Assembly: GCA_021018815.1 (NCBI GenBank)
Contig: JAITYX010000021.1
Coordinates: 6,229,001-6,293,000, forward strand
Direction of reading: 5' to 3'
Source of the DNA: Talinum fruticosum
Taxonomy: Eukaryota > Streptophyta > Magnoliopsida > Caryophyllales > Talinaceae
DNA length: 64,000 nt
Position numbers and translations under genes: made by a program
Part shown: piece by piece, positions 51,068 to 62,764 of the stretch
Layout: every line of letters begins with the position of its first letter
How positions within the stretch are numbered: position 1 is the stretch's first letter
The notes under the pieces: model-generated
Databases searched by the model: none
Seen by the model: the letters and a program-made list of their open reading frames with translations, nothing else
What the model was told of the DNA's origin: nothing

Positions 51068-54000
51068 TCAACACCGGGTCAAAATCTCAGCTCCGTCATT
51101 CGTGATCAAAATGGTATGCTCAAACTGAGCTGAGAGGCTTCCATCTTCAGTGACCACAGTCCAACCATCATCCCACATCAGTGGTTTACAGCTACCCATT
51201 GTTAGCATTGGCTCTGCAACGTAAGGTATGAATCAGCACACGGATTTAACTTTGTTTCACAGCAGGTCTTCGGCTAAGGTGAAACAGTAAACTTAATAAA
51301 AAGATGAACGAGAACTCAAGTACTATTAAACTATCCTCAAGTTCTCCACATTCCTCACCAACTTCTTGTATCAAAAACAAGGTAATAAAGGTCAATCATT
51401 TTCCAGTTCTGCCTATGACACCTTTTGTTTTTCAGTCCAGTTGGTAAGGCATTCCCTTTCTAAGCATATGTAAAATGTTATTTAGATCATTATTTAGATT
51501 GTTCTGAGCCAACGAAAACTGTTTTTCCCTTTCCTTGTGAAGTGGTACCAGTAAAGCCATTCTAAATATAGGGTTCACTAGAAGAAGCCTCTGTGCAACA
51601 TTATTGAAGGGTCGTGCTACTCACATCTGATCTCCTCATACATCAGCCTAAGTGGTGCATGAAACTTAAGGTAACAATTTGCCAAAAAAAAAAAAAAAAA
51701 AATCCCCAAGAGGCCAGCAATGTCTTAACCAGTAGGGCAAGCTTGATTTAGATTCCACTATGACATAATTGTACGAAATTGTTTGACTAGGATTTTAGAG
51801 GATCAAAACAAAATGCCTCATACAATCTGTTACGAATTGACACGGGTTTTAATATGGTCTAACATAACACTCTCCGCACGTCAAACTTAAGGTTGCTAAT
51901 CCGACAACCCCCAACCCCCATAAAAAATCTAGGCGAGGCCAGGATAGAGATTTGCATTTGAATTAGTTGAGACAAAAGAGTGACATAAAAGTACCAATAG
52001 TGAAAGTTTGATTGAGCATCATGCGTCCCCCATCATTGTTTCCTGGACAAAAAGATGATAAGTTACTAGAAGCATTTACCAGATTACCTTTGACACTGAA
52101 ACCTTTATATGGTGATAATGAAAATGTACACAATGATTTCATCTCAATAGATTGAAACATAATTGTAAAATAGGACATCATAAACACATAGAAAAGGGAT
52201 TCTAGATTATTACTGAAGTGTAGTATAACAGGATCAGCATGAAATACCCGTCCAACACCATGGCCAACAAACTCACGGACAACACCATAGCCATATTTGT
52301 CAGCATGATCCCTGCAAAGGAAAGATTAAACAGTTAGAAGCAAGGTAACCAAATATTGAAGCTGAATTTATTAAATTTCACACACTAAGTATAGTCCAAA
52401 TCTCCACAGATTGAAAACTTACTGTATCGTCCTGCCAATCTTTTTGTACTCAACTCCTGGTCCACATATTGAAATTGCCTTGTCTAGACATTCTTTAGTT
52501 ACCTGAGAAAGAGAAGTTATATTTCCATTTAGTGTAATCAAAACTGAATAGCAAAGGCAAAGTAGAAGGTAGGTCAAAGGGTAATTTTGCCACACACATG
52601 GACAGCTGGACTTTTCTCAAATAATAGAAAACTATACAAAGTCCTGCAGCATTTTATGAGTAAAAAGCATGATCCAAAATCACATTCTTGAACAAATAGA
52701 TGAAGAATTAAGTGGTGTCCTAGTAGCAGGGGCCCCTCTCCTAACTTTAAGTTAGGGATTCCCTTCTTGTCTAACACATCCTTCCGGACATGGGAGACTG
52801 AATAACCCCCTCCCCCTTTTTCTTCCTTTTCCTTTGCGTTAACTCCTAACTTGGACTTAATATTAGACTAGGTTAGGAGGATCGCAATTTTAGAAAAGTA
52901 TATCCCAAGAAATGACAGCACTGGCTAATTTTACGACTAAAAAAAGGGGGAAAAGGAAACCCTTCACTCATAGTCCATAGCTATGATGACTGAAATTCAT
53001 AGTCGAGGTGCTGCTGCTGCTATCATTTTACAACCATCTCTACTGAAACTTGTGAGTCTCTCAAGAATCAGAGTAGTTTTGTTTCCATATACTGCACTAA
53101 GTTGTGCTCTACAGCCATTGAAGATTCTGCAAAAAAATCATTTACAAAAAAAGGACCAGGCTAAACTGATTGCCAGGAGGGATTATCATGCTGCGAGTGC
53201 TATAGGAAAGGATAAATAGAGTATCATTTCCATTTAGCTTTAGCTTCCAGCCTTAAAGCTCCTTCTTTTTATAACTAACTTGACAACTATCTTACAACTC
53301 GTTACGGCTAAATGGAACATGGCCTCAAAAGAATCAAAGGTAATCCTGATTGTGTGGTAAGGCATAGGCTTAGTGATTTCACAAGGAGACAAAACTTGCC
53401 CATGTGGGAAATAGTAAGCTGCTGCAATGGAGTCAGCAATAAAAGTGTTGAACTAAAGAACTAATCTTGTTCCACTACTTGACAATTACATCAAGTCAGC
53501 AAATGGGTCTTCAAAGAGTATACTCGCTATCAACATTTATGTTCGATTTTAATATCAACTTTCTTTCTCTCTTGCTTTCTTTCTTTCTTTTTCCTTTTAT
53601 TTTTTTTTTTTTTTGGGGGGCTCTGCTAGGTTCTCCCAAGCGTCAAGGAATTCCAACTGGCGATGACATAAAGATTGAGCCAAACAACCAAAGCAAGAGA
53701 ACAAGCAACCTTCACCACATGACCACGCCTTTTGACAACCTTCTCAATGACAGACATATATAATTTAAATAGAACATTGGTCAATCATATGCACACTTAC
53801 ATGATTTTCACCATTAATGGTGCTTCAACATTTACTGAAATAAAAGGGTCAATCCCTACTTACCTAGATATTGTAAGTTATATGATAAATACAAGCCACG
53901 AAATGACTGAATATCAAGGCCTCAGAGTCTCACAAAAGGTGGGGAGTAGGCCACCCAGACCTCGTGTCGTTTATAGAATAAGCTAGTGGCCTCAGTACTT

Positions 54001-56756
54001 TGTACTCTATCAACAACAAACTTCGTTGATTTTAAAGAGTTCATCACTGACTAACTTCAATTAAAATACAGAACTGAAAGACGAGAAAATGATACAAAAT
54101 CGATAGTTCAAACATTACCTGGACCAACTTTTTTGCCTCATCGTCAACCTCCCCACAATAGAAAGTTGCCGAGGTATCCCCATGATAACCCTGTTCAACA
54201 ACAGTATGACAAGAATGTCAAAATGGGGATAAATGACTGACAATTTTAATTCTACAGCTTTGGACAAGCATTATGAATATGTAACTCGGATGCATAATTC
54301 TAGCTTCCAATCAGCCCCTAGCTCTCTTGCACTGCAAAACACGATTTAAACTTACAACTAACCACAAGAAAAGCTAGAGGGAGTCAAACCAACGGCATTT
54401 TTAACATTCAAAGAGCATAAATTCATAGGGGAAAAGGCTCATTACATTTCAATGATCAGGATGTTCTCTGTGAAATATACCTTGGTTATATTTGGCACTA
54501 AAACCATGAAGCATAGGAAGATGAGCTCATCAAGTGATTCTACATTTAATTATATGTTTTTCAATAAAATATGCATATATAGACAGTGAGAAATTGTAAT
54601 CGACCACTAATGTAACAAAGAACTTAAAAAGTATTAGCTAAGACTCAGCAATCAAGTTAACATCCGAATTAGTCCCCATTAGAAATAACAGAAAAGTGGC
54701 CAAGGGCCCAAACACCCATAACAGGCAAGGCTAACATGTCAAACAAGTGATAGCACCATCAGCAAGAATAGGCAACAAGGTGAATGAACATCATTTAAAC
54801 TTAGGATAATTTTCATAGATAAAATACCATTATGGCAAGTTCATAAAGTTGGCTTCATAAAGTACTCTGGGAACTAGCCCTTTTTTTGAAGGGATGAAAT
54901 TTCCTACATTAGGAGATTACCAGACGCAGTTGATTTAAAAGGCAGGATCCACATGGGGTGGTTTTGTAGGTATTGTTTTTATAGGACATTACCAGCAATT
55001 AGCAAAGAGATTAAAACAAAATGCTTACATTGAGGTACACAGTTACATCGATGTTAATTATATCTCCATCCTGCAAAAAGTGGGATGGATTATAGTTTAT
55101 TAAAGGAGACAAATAATGCAGATAACCAAACAGTTAACATAAAACCTCAAGTGGTCGGGAATCTGGTATTCCATGGCAAATGCATTCATTGACTGATGTG
55201 CAGACACTTTTGGGGAAACTACCATAGCCAAGAGGTGAAGGATATGCTCCATTATCAATAATCATTTGATGAACTGCTTCATCAATTTCATCCGTTTTTA
55301 CGCCTGGCTGTGAATAAAAACGATAAGAACTACACGTGATAGAAAAAACCTTTCTCAAGCAAGGCCACCTACTTCATTAACTGAACTGAAAAAAGGTCGG
55401 AGAGAGAAATTTGCAAAAGTCAATAAATAACCAATGGCCTTGCTCTGTTACCTTCACTAAGGTTCCTGCATATTGAAGAACTTGTGCAGCCAGCCTCCCA
55501 GAAGCTCTCATGCATTCTATTCCCTTTTCATCATGCACTTCAGGTCCACTAGCAATTCCCGGGGTTTTCTAGAATTCACATATGGAGGTCTTTGTATGCG
55601 TGCTGGAACAGGGCGAGGAGGGGACACCTTACCAGGTTTTAAACGTTTACGTCTACTTGTTGACACTTGATCGGGATTTCTGCAACTCTATAGGTAATGT
55701 AACAAATAAACAGCAATAACACAAGCTATATATCCACACTTTGGGAGGATATATACGCACACCTTTTATTGAACAGCAGATTTGCTAAGCCTGAGAAAGT
55801 TCTCGGCAACTGCATATAAATGTGTCTTCTTCCTGCAAATAAGAGTTTCTATTGAGATTTAAACGTACGCTCACAATATCTTGCCGTCAAGATAGAAAAT
55901 GCATACGACTTTTTTGAGCGATGACACATAAGGGTGTGATTAAAGTAATCAACACTCAAAGTTCAAAGGGAATCAAAAGTATTTCTAGTTGATTTCCAAA
56001 TGCCCCCGAGTCCGCATACATAACTAACCAGAAAAAGAAAGAGTTGAAATAATTGGAAAGATGGCCATCGTTTGCTAGATTGTTTTCATGATCCAATAGA
56101 ATAATTTTTCAAAATTAGAGATTCTCATCAAGCTAAGCTACTGTCCCCCTCTCCCCCAATGGCTTTCCACATTTTTCCACTAGAAACTTAACAAGATAAA
56201 TCAAACAGTAAAGGACATCTTCTTGCACTTCTACTCAATATAGGGCTTTCTCTTAAAGTAGGAATGCCCCGAAATCCAGTTTTCAAAAAAACATCAAAAC
56301 ATGAGCCATATCTTTTTTCCTCTGACCTTCCCATAGAAAGTAAAAGTATTTGCAAAAAGAGTACTCCAATACAGAATCACTAGATTCCGAGGCCGATATA
56401 CAAATCCATACCCTTGGAGGATACCAGCCAACATAAAATTAGTAAAAGAAGAGCCAAAAAAATCTACTAAGGCCATGAATACAGACTCTAGCGAATCTTG
56501 ATCTCATGCATTAGCAGTTTAATCTCTTCCGCCGTTACCAAACCCTAAAACTAACACTAGATGGAGAAAAGTGAAATAAAGTTGATCGTGGGTGGGATAA
56601 TTCAAATGAGCGAACATGAGAGAGAGAGAGAGAGAGAGAACCTGGGCGGCAGCGAAAAAGGTGATGGACGGGCCTTTTAGAAGAATGGAGGAAACGGTCG
56701 CCGCCGACGAAAGAGGAAACGAGACGAGACTGAATAGCAGCAGAAGTCCCAGCCAT
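51068..56756 (-). CDS. Organelle-targeted type 1 methionine aminopeptidase (one-base break in exon 3)
   Basis: Ten exons with consistent phases: 56756-56642, 55832-55763, 55679-55452, 55307-55146, 55070-55029, 54190-54119, 52502-52423, 52311-52214, 52042-51995 and 51213-51068. With one added base the protein is 353 residues. Exons 1-2 encode a Ser/Arg-rich presequence ([16 protein letters not shown]..., [14 protein letters not shown]), as in plant MAP1B-1D. The catalytic pita-bread domain follows. The five metal ligands are visible: Asp200 ([10 protein letters not shown]), Asp211 ([10 protein letters not shown]), His274 (EFVGHGVG), Glu of TFTIEPML and Glu of SAQFEHTI. The enzyme removes initiator Met in plastids or mitochondria after deformylation. 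The break lies in exon 3 at G4 on plus (55561-55564), inside SRKPPGIASG; without it the frame misreads the exon end. The symbol is left blank because MAP1B, 1C and 1D cannot be told apart here. Confidence 0.9.
53222..53325. mobile_element. Small MITE-like inverted-repeat element in an aminopeptidase intron
   Basis: The left word TTCCATTTAGCTTTAGC pairs with the inverted right word TTCCATTTAGCCGTAAC over about 20 bp. It lies in the 52503-54118 intron. A related word set (ATGTTCCATTCACC, TTATAACTAACTTTACAAC) occurs at 57313-57470. The class is undetermined. Confidence 0.5.
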
Positions 56757-56999
56757 GGCTGCTCCGTTATCCTTTGCCTCCAGTTGCGGAGAAGGGATGA
56801 GTGGATGTGAAAACCAAACACTCGTCAAAACAGTGACCTCGGTCAAGCTTTTTCAGCCTGCTTCGCTACTGGATGGATGGGGGAATAGGACCCATTCGCC
56901 TTCGGCAGGTTTATCCGTACGTTCATTCAAATTTGTTTTCGAAAATACTATCTATATTCATATGTATATACTATAATTATATTTGGGTAATGCCTTTTT

Positions 57000-57475
57000 C
57001 AATAATTTTTTAATAAAAAATAATTTTTTAGGAAATTTTATTTGGTTAAAAAACTAATTTAGGTGTTTGGTAAGTTAATTTCAATAATTTTTTAAAATTG
57101 ACTTTTTGTAAATTAGCCTTTTATTTCACATCTTTTTTATGAACAGTTAATCTTACCAAACACTTTTTCTCGAACATGTAAATGTAAACAACTAATACAA
57201 ATAACTATTTCAATTAGCCAACAGCTAACAGCTAATTCAATAAATCAACAATCAACAATTAACAGGTGATTGTCAAACATGGTTTATATCTCATTGAATT
57301 TTGATTTATACTAAGCCATGTTCCATTCACCTTTACTTTACAACCTTATAATTTTTTATAACTAACTTTACAACTATTTAACGACACCTTACAACTTTAA
57401 TTATAGGTATTTACAACTCCTTACAATCTTATAATTCCTTATAGTCAAAATAAACATAATCTAATTTTTATATCC
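57000..57475. mobile_element. Two adjacent MITE-like stretches upstream of the aminopeptidase gene
   Basis: 57060-57290 contains GTGTTTGGTAAGTTAATT and an inverted counterpart near 57155 (CTTACCAAACACTT), typical of hAT-like MITEs. 57313-57470 begins CATGTTCCATTCACC and is rich in TTTACAAC words, like the small element at 53.2 kb. Precise ends and target duplications were not resolved. Confidence 0.4.
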
Positions 57476-58355
57476 GTATTTATTAGGTTGTAAGTGTCTT
57501 CAAGATTTATCGCCATATATACAGAGAGTGAAAACATAGCATCCATATTCAAATATGAGAAATTTTACAAATCATAAAAAATTATGAATGCCAGTAAACT
57601 GAATTGGTAAACGGGAGTCAGAATCTCCAGTAATGGGCTAAACGACTGTATTATAAATGAATTGGTAAACGGTAGAATTGGATCCTAAAGGGTCCGAAAA
57701 CTGTGAACTCTAAAAATCAAACTTTATAGTTTTACATAGAATTGCCGAATATGGGTCCAATGGACCAACACTGGGCACCTTGCTTGGGTCGGTCCACTTT
57801 CCCACTTGCCTTTTTCTCCCCTTCCTTTTCCATTTTTTCACAGGTTTTGACTTTGGGTAAACAAAAGAGGTAACCCCTTTCTTTTTAAAAGTTTTAGTGT
57901 TGCAATTTCAAAGGCACTGCCAAAGGGAAATTCAAATAACCAGGCAGCCAACCAAAAAGTTTTCAGGCCAAGGAATCTTTTTTAAAAAAATATTTTGAAG
58001 ATCAACTTTTTGTTTTTTTAAAAAAAAAAAGAAGGCTCAATCCATAATGAATCACCAAGGTATTCCCTCAATCATTAATCAAGTCTTTTTACTACTTATA
58101 GTGAGCAAGGGAAATTATTCAAAATTAACAGCCAAATTTATACCATTACAAAGTTCTTTTTGAGTATTAAATTGTCCAAGTAGAAATAATTGATACACAT
58201 CTTGTAGCTACCGGTTTTTAAAAAATAAATACATATTTTCTAATAAAATTACTTTTATGTGTTTCATATGTTACATTGAGTACTACAAGCCATAATAATT
58301 AAAAAATTGTAATTTATAGTTCATTTCAAAACACTCATTCTAAAATAGTATCGTA

Positions 58356-58776
58356 CTCCATCTGTTTTACAATACTTGACACTTTAACTAACTTTTTTCA
58401 TTTTACAATATTCCATCCGTTTTAAAATACTTGTTGTTTTAAAGTTATGAGTGAATATTAAGGAAACTCAAAATTCATAACAAATTTTGCATTAAAAGAA
58501 CAAGTTGTCTCAAGATATCATTAGAAATGAAGAAAATTAATGAAAAAAAAGCAATTAATAAGAATAAAATTGATAAATTAATTACTAATATGTCATTAGA
58601 ATTATAAAATGACGGATTTGGTGAAACAAAAAAGTTAGTTAAAATGATATATATTTTAAAATGAATGGAGTATTTATCACTTTATAATTTCAATAACATA
58701 TTAATGATTATTTGACAATTTTATCATTGTCAATTTTCTCACATCTCGAAGCGATAAAAATGTAAAACAAAGAGAG
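58356..58776. mobile_element. Stowaway-like MITE, copy 3, interrupted by copy 4 of the same family
   Basis: The outer left end CTCCATCTGTTTTACAAT pairs with the inverted outer right end CTCTCTTTGTTTTACATT, with TA outside both. The outer element is split at 58410 by a second element; removing that element and one TA rejoins ...TTTTACAATA to TTTATCACTT, matching the order seen in copy 1. Confidence 0.75.
58411..58670. mobile_element. Nested Stowaway-like MITE, copy 4 (reverse orientation)
   Basis: The ends TTCCATCCGTTTTAAAAT and (inverted) CTCCATTCATTTTAAAAT are flanked by TA at 58409-58410 and 58671-58672. Read in reverse its interior follows that of copy 1 (ATCTTGAGACA, then a T-rich ...GTTCTTTTAAT... 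block), so it belongs to the same family as its host element. Confidence 0.78.
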
Positions 58777-58779
58777 TAT

Positions 58780-61700
58780 GCATGAACATAAATATAAAAT
58801 ACTTCCTAACACTTTATATCTTCAAGTATACTATTTAGATATGTGATGTTATAAAAAATATTAAACAGTCTCATAAAATAAAACACACATATGTGCTACA
58901 TCCCGTATCGATCCGTTCGTTTAAATACATTAAATGTGATTCATAGCACCATGTTCCCCTAATGCTATAACATTAAAGTACAATGATGAATAATTGTACC
59001 ATTTATATTGACAACAACATTTGTATCGTGGGATGAGATGGATTACGTAGCCAATTCATTAACCTGGACTGAATAAGAAGTGGGTACCTTGACATGAATT
59101 CCAAATAATTGATCAACCATAATCAATCAAGAAGCAGTGGACGTTGGAAATGAGGCAAAAAAAGTGTCAATAAATGAAGGAGACCACACAAATTATTCTC
59201 AATCAAGTTCAAACTCTAGGGTTTAATTTAATTTATTAAACCCAATTTTTATTTGCAAGCCCTAGATTCCTTCTCCTACTTTAGTGACTCTCAATCTATC
59301 ACTTTTTTCCTTTTCCTTTTGTTCCCACCCTTTTGTGTGACCCAAACCCAGACTCGTGGTCACAACTTTTCCTCTGTTTTCTAGTACTGATTGAGAAAGC
59401 TAACATTGCCCAGCTCTTTAGCTTTCACGAGTACCATATATAAATCCAAGTTTTAGAAAAAAAAAAAAAAAAAGGGGGGAGGGGAAGAAATCAATCATTC
59501 ATATAATTTGCCTATTGTCTTGGATCCACCACTGTTTAACTCGTACGGGTTTGACTTGATTCTAATCTCCAACTTCTTGCTTTAGCCTGGCAAATTTTCT
59601 CAAGTGGGTCACTACTTCTTTTGTTTTGAATCTTGCATTGCATGCATTCTGATTTTATATTGAATTTCAGGCAAATATAGTTGCCGGTTGTCCTGTGAGC
59701 TACTTCGATGTTGATGGAACATCTTTTGTGGTGTATATTGAGTGTTTATTGTCGTTATAAGGGTTTTTATAGTAAACATGCTTTGAGAGTTGTTAGAAGT
59801 CGTTATTTATATCATCGTGCTTAACCTTTATAGCATCGGAAAGGTGTTTATTTGTTTCTTAAGCGTTATACATAGTTTTGAATATTTGAAACCATGTTGG
59901 TGGTACAGGCTCCAGAAGAGGAGTTTTCTTAGTATCATATTGAATATGGAGTTATTTCTCGATTCATTGATCCTCCATTTGACGAGCGAACAATTTTAGA
60001 AAAGGATATTACAACTTCAAATAGTATGATGATTGTAACTCTAGAATTCACAATGAATAAAAGGAAAAAATGGTCTTACATCCCCCTCCCAGCGCGCGCA
60101 TACACACACACACAAAATTCCTTCCTATTATAAGCCTCATAAGTCTGTCGACCCTAATTTTCTCAAACTCAGCTTGGCTCATTGTATGACAAGCCTGAGC
60201 CTACTCAAGCTTTACATAAGCCAAGCCTTTTGTGCTTGCCCCCAAACTAGCTTACAAGCCCTCTCGAGCTAGCCCTGCTCTTTTTCACCCTCTACTCTTG
60301 CATTATACATATTCTAATATAACCTTATCATAATAACATTTGGTTCAATAAGGGATTATACAATATTGTATGTTGAACCTTGCACACGAAAACATCTATT
60401 TAAAAGTTTCCTCAAATTAAAGTGTTCATCAAATCAAATTTATAAATTACCACAATTTTATTTATTTTTTTGACAGAGAGTTAGGGGTAATTTAATAACT
60501 GATATTAATTAACTCACCTAAACTTTCCTTAAAAAAATGTCGTAGTTAAATGATATATATAGGATAAATAAACTATTTTTTTCTTCGACTTTCTTTTGCT
60601 GTTCTTCTTTCTGCGTAGGGTAGCCCTTTAATAATGCATATGCAGCTTTTGTAATTACATGATCAAATCCAGCAAAACGACACGAGGAAAACCCAGAAAA
60701 TTAAACAGAGAGAAAGGAAGGGCCAAGAAAAAAATTAACTTTTTGAATATAAAGTGGAAGTTGGGGCCAAAATTTTGTACTGGAGTTTAGCTTTGTAGTG
60801 GTCTAACCCTAACAAGCTAGTTTTAAATTCCGAGCTAATTAATCACCCAATCAACCAACCAAATGGGACGTTAGGTTCATATGCCTTTGTCTTTTTCCAC
60901 TCCCCTTTCACGTCATTACCTCGTTTGAGGAATCTCTCCATCTTTTTGCCTTGGAAAATTTTGCGCTAATCATCATCGTATTAGTGCCTCCCCTTTTATT
61001 TTGAACTCGAGACCCACAAAATTTAATCGCTTCTTATTTTTCTTCTCAACTTAAAAGCTCACCTTGTCAACTAAATTATCAATTATAGGTCTATAACTAG
61101 AAAATCTGGAATTTTGTGTTAGGACGTGGGTTCAAGCCTGAAGACCTGAATCCCGCACTTTTAGTCTCTTGGATATTTATGATCGAAGGTCGAAGTCATG
61201 AGTGGCGTAATGGTCACTCGTCCATCTTCCTCTCTTTCCACTGGTTTGATTATGGGGAGCAATTTCCTCTTTTGTAAGGAGATTATGTGGGGTGGATTGT
61301 TGGGCTTTAACATCCCTCTTCATCGACTCAAGTTAGTTTTCTAAACTTTTCTAAGATAGGGGACCACGAGATGGGTCTGCATACCAATATATATAGGTGT
61401 AAATGAAATGAGTCGGCTTGCCGAACGCTTAGACTCTGCTCGGTCAAAGCTCGGCTCGAGCTTGAGTCAAATCGAGCCCGAACGCATATCGAGCTGAGTC
61501 TAAGTCTGAGCTTGAGCCGTCCGAGTCGAGCCCGAACCTAAACTTCAAAGGCTCGGCCAGCTTCGAGCCAAGCTCGCCGAGCCCCAATATATATTAGACC
61601 AACTTAAGTAGCTAGAAGCAGCATCCGGTCTTTAGAACAAGTGCTCCTCAAAAAAATATGGAAGGAGAATGTATCGCTATTTCACTCTCCCTCTTCGTTT

Positions 61701-62764
61701 TTTTGGCTTGAATGTGTCAAAATTGAGGCAAGGTTAGCAGCTTAAATTCTTAAAAGGGATCATATTTTTCAAGCTTAGTGTAAGTTACCAGTTGGTTTCT
61801 CATATTGAAATATAATATTTTTTTTTAAACCTTCAATTATCAACTTAAATTTTTAACTACACTAAATTCTTGTATGGGTATCGATGGAAGGTTAAAAAAA
61901 TACTATACTCTAACATTCTACAAGGTTAAACTCTTCATTGGTTTAGCTAAAACAAACTCGTTGTATACATGGAAGAACACTGCTGAAAGTAGGGCTTGAG
62001 CTCCAAGGTTAAATTTCGAATTTACAATAGACCTTCCAAACTAAAAAGCAAAAGGAGATACTTTCAAAAATAAAAGGGGAAAAGTTGCATTGAAAAACTA
62101 ATATCAATCACACAAACATAACAAATAAAAAATTATAGGTACCAAAAACACATATTTTTTTAAACGCAAAGTATACATGCTATAAAATAATAACCGCACA
62201 TAAGCATATAGATACGTAGCAAGAGTATAAGACTAGATGTTCATGGGTTCAAATTTCACTAAAAATAGGAGAGATTTTTAAAAAAAATAATGATAAGCAA
62301 ATCCACCTAAGGTTTCATCATATCTCATAGGCATGCCTTAAGTGAGGAAAGATATGGGGAGGCAAGGGAACATAAGGAAGAGAATTGCCCCAATATCTCT
62401 AGTAGGATTTGCATCCACACGTCCTTATTGAAAGGTGAGTTTTCTCCCAGTAGACCACCCTCTGATGGTTTAAAAATACTTTTGTTATCCATTTTCCATC
62501 TCTTCCATACCCTCCCGTACCTTGGGTAAAGTTCCCATAATGTGAAGTTTTTTTTAATTAATAAATGTACTCAAGGTACATGAGCTAAACAGAACCCATT
62601 AGATACAAAAATAATCCGACAAATTAAAATAATCATAACAAATGAATATGGACTTGCTTAAAAAGCAAAGGCAGAAGCATGTAAAGTTCGATTAGAGGGA
62701 AAAAAAGGCTAGCCAATTATTTTTCTCGCGAGAAAATAAAATTGCTTATATCTATATCTATGAT
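58780..62764. other. Intergenic DNA, no gene seen
   Basis: It contains a poly-A/G run (59457-59480), a short CA repeat (60101-60113) and two GAGCT-rich patches (60150-60290 and 61400-61585). ORFs are short and featureless. Confidence 0.5.
61400..61585. repeat. Degenerate GAGCTCG/CGAGCC-type repeat patch
   Basis: Words such as GCTCGGCTCGAGCTTGAG, TCGAGCCCGAAC and CGAGCCAAGCTCGCC recur in both orientations over about 190 bp, a GC-rich island in AT-rich DNA. A weaker patch with AAGCC/GAGCC words lies at 60150-60290. This kind of repeat is widespread in plant transposons. Confidence 0.6.

Noticed and set aside
56535..56821. Longer N-terminal extensions of the aminopeptidase (Met at 56846 or the other frame)
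   Set aside because: The Met at 56756 gives a transit-peptide-like start in phase with the splice donor; upstream codons lack conservation cues.
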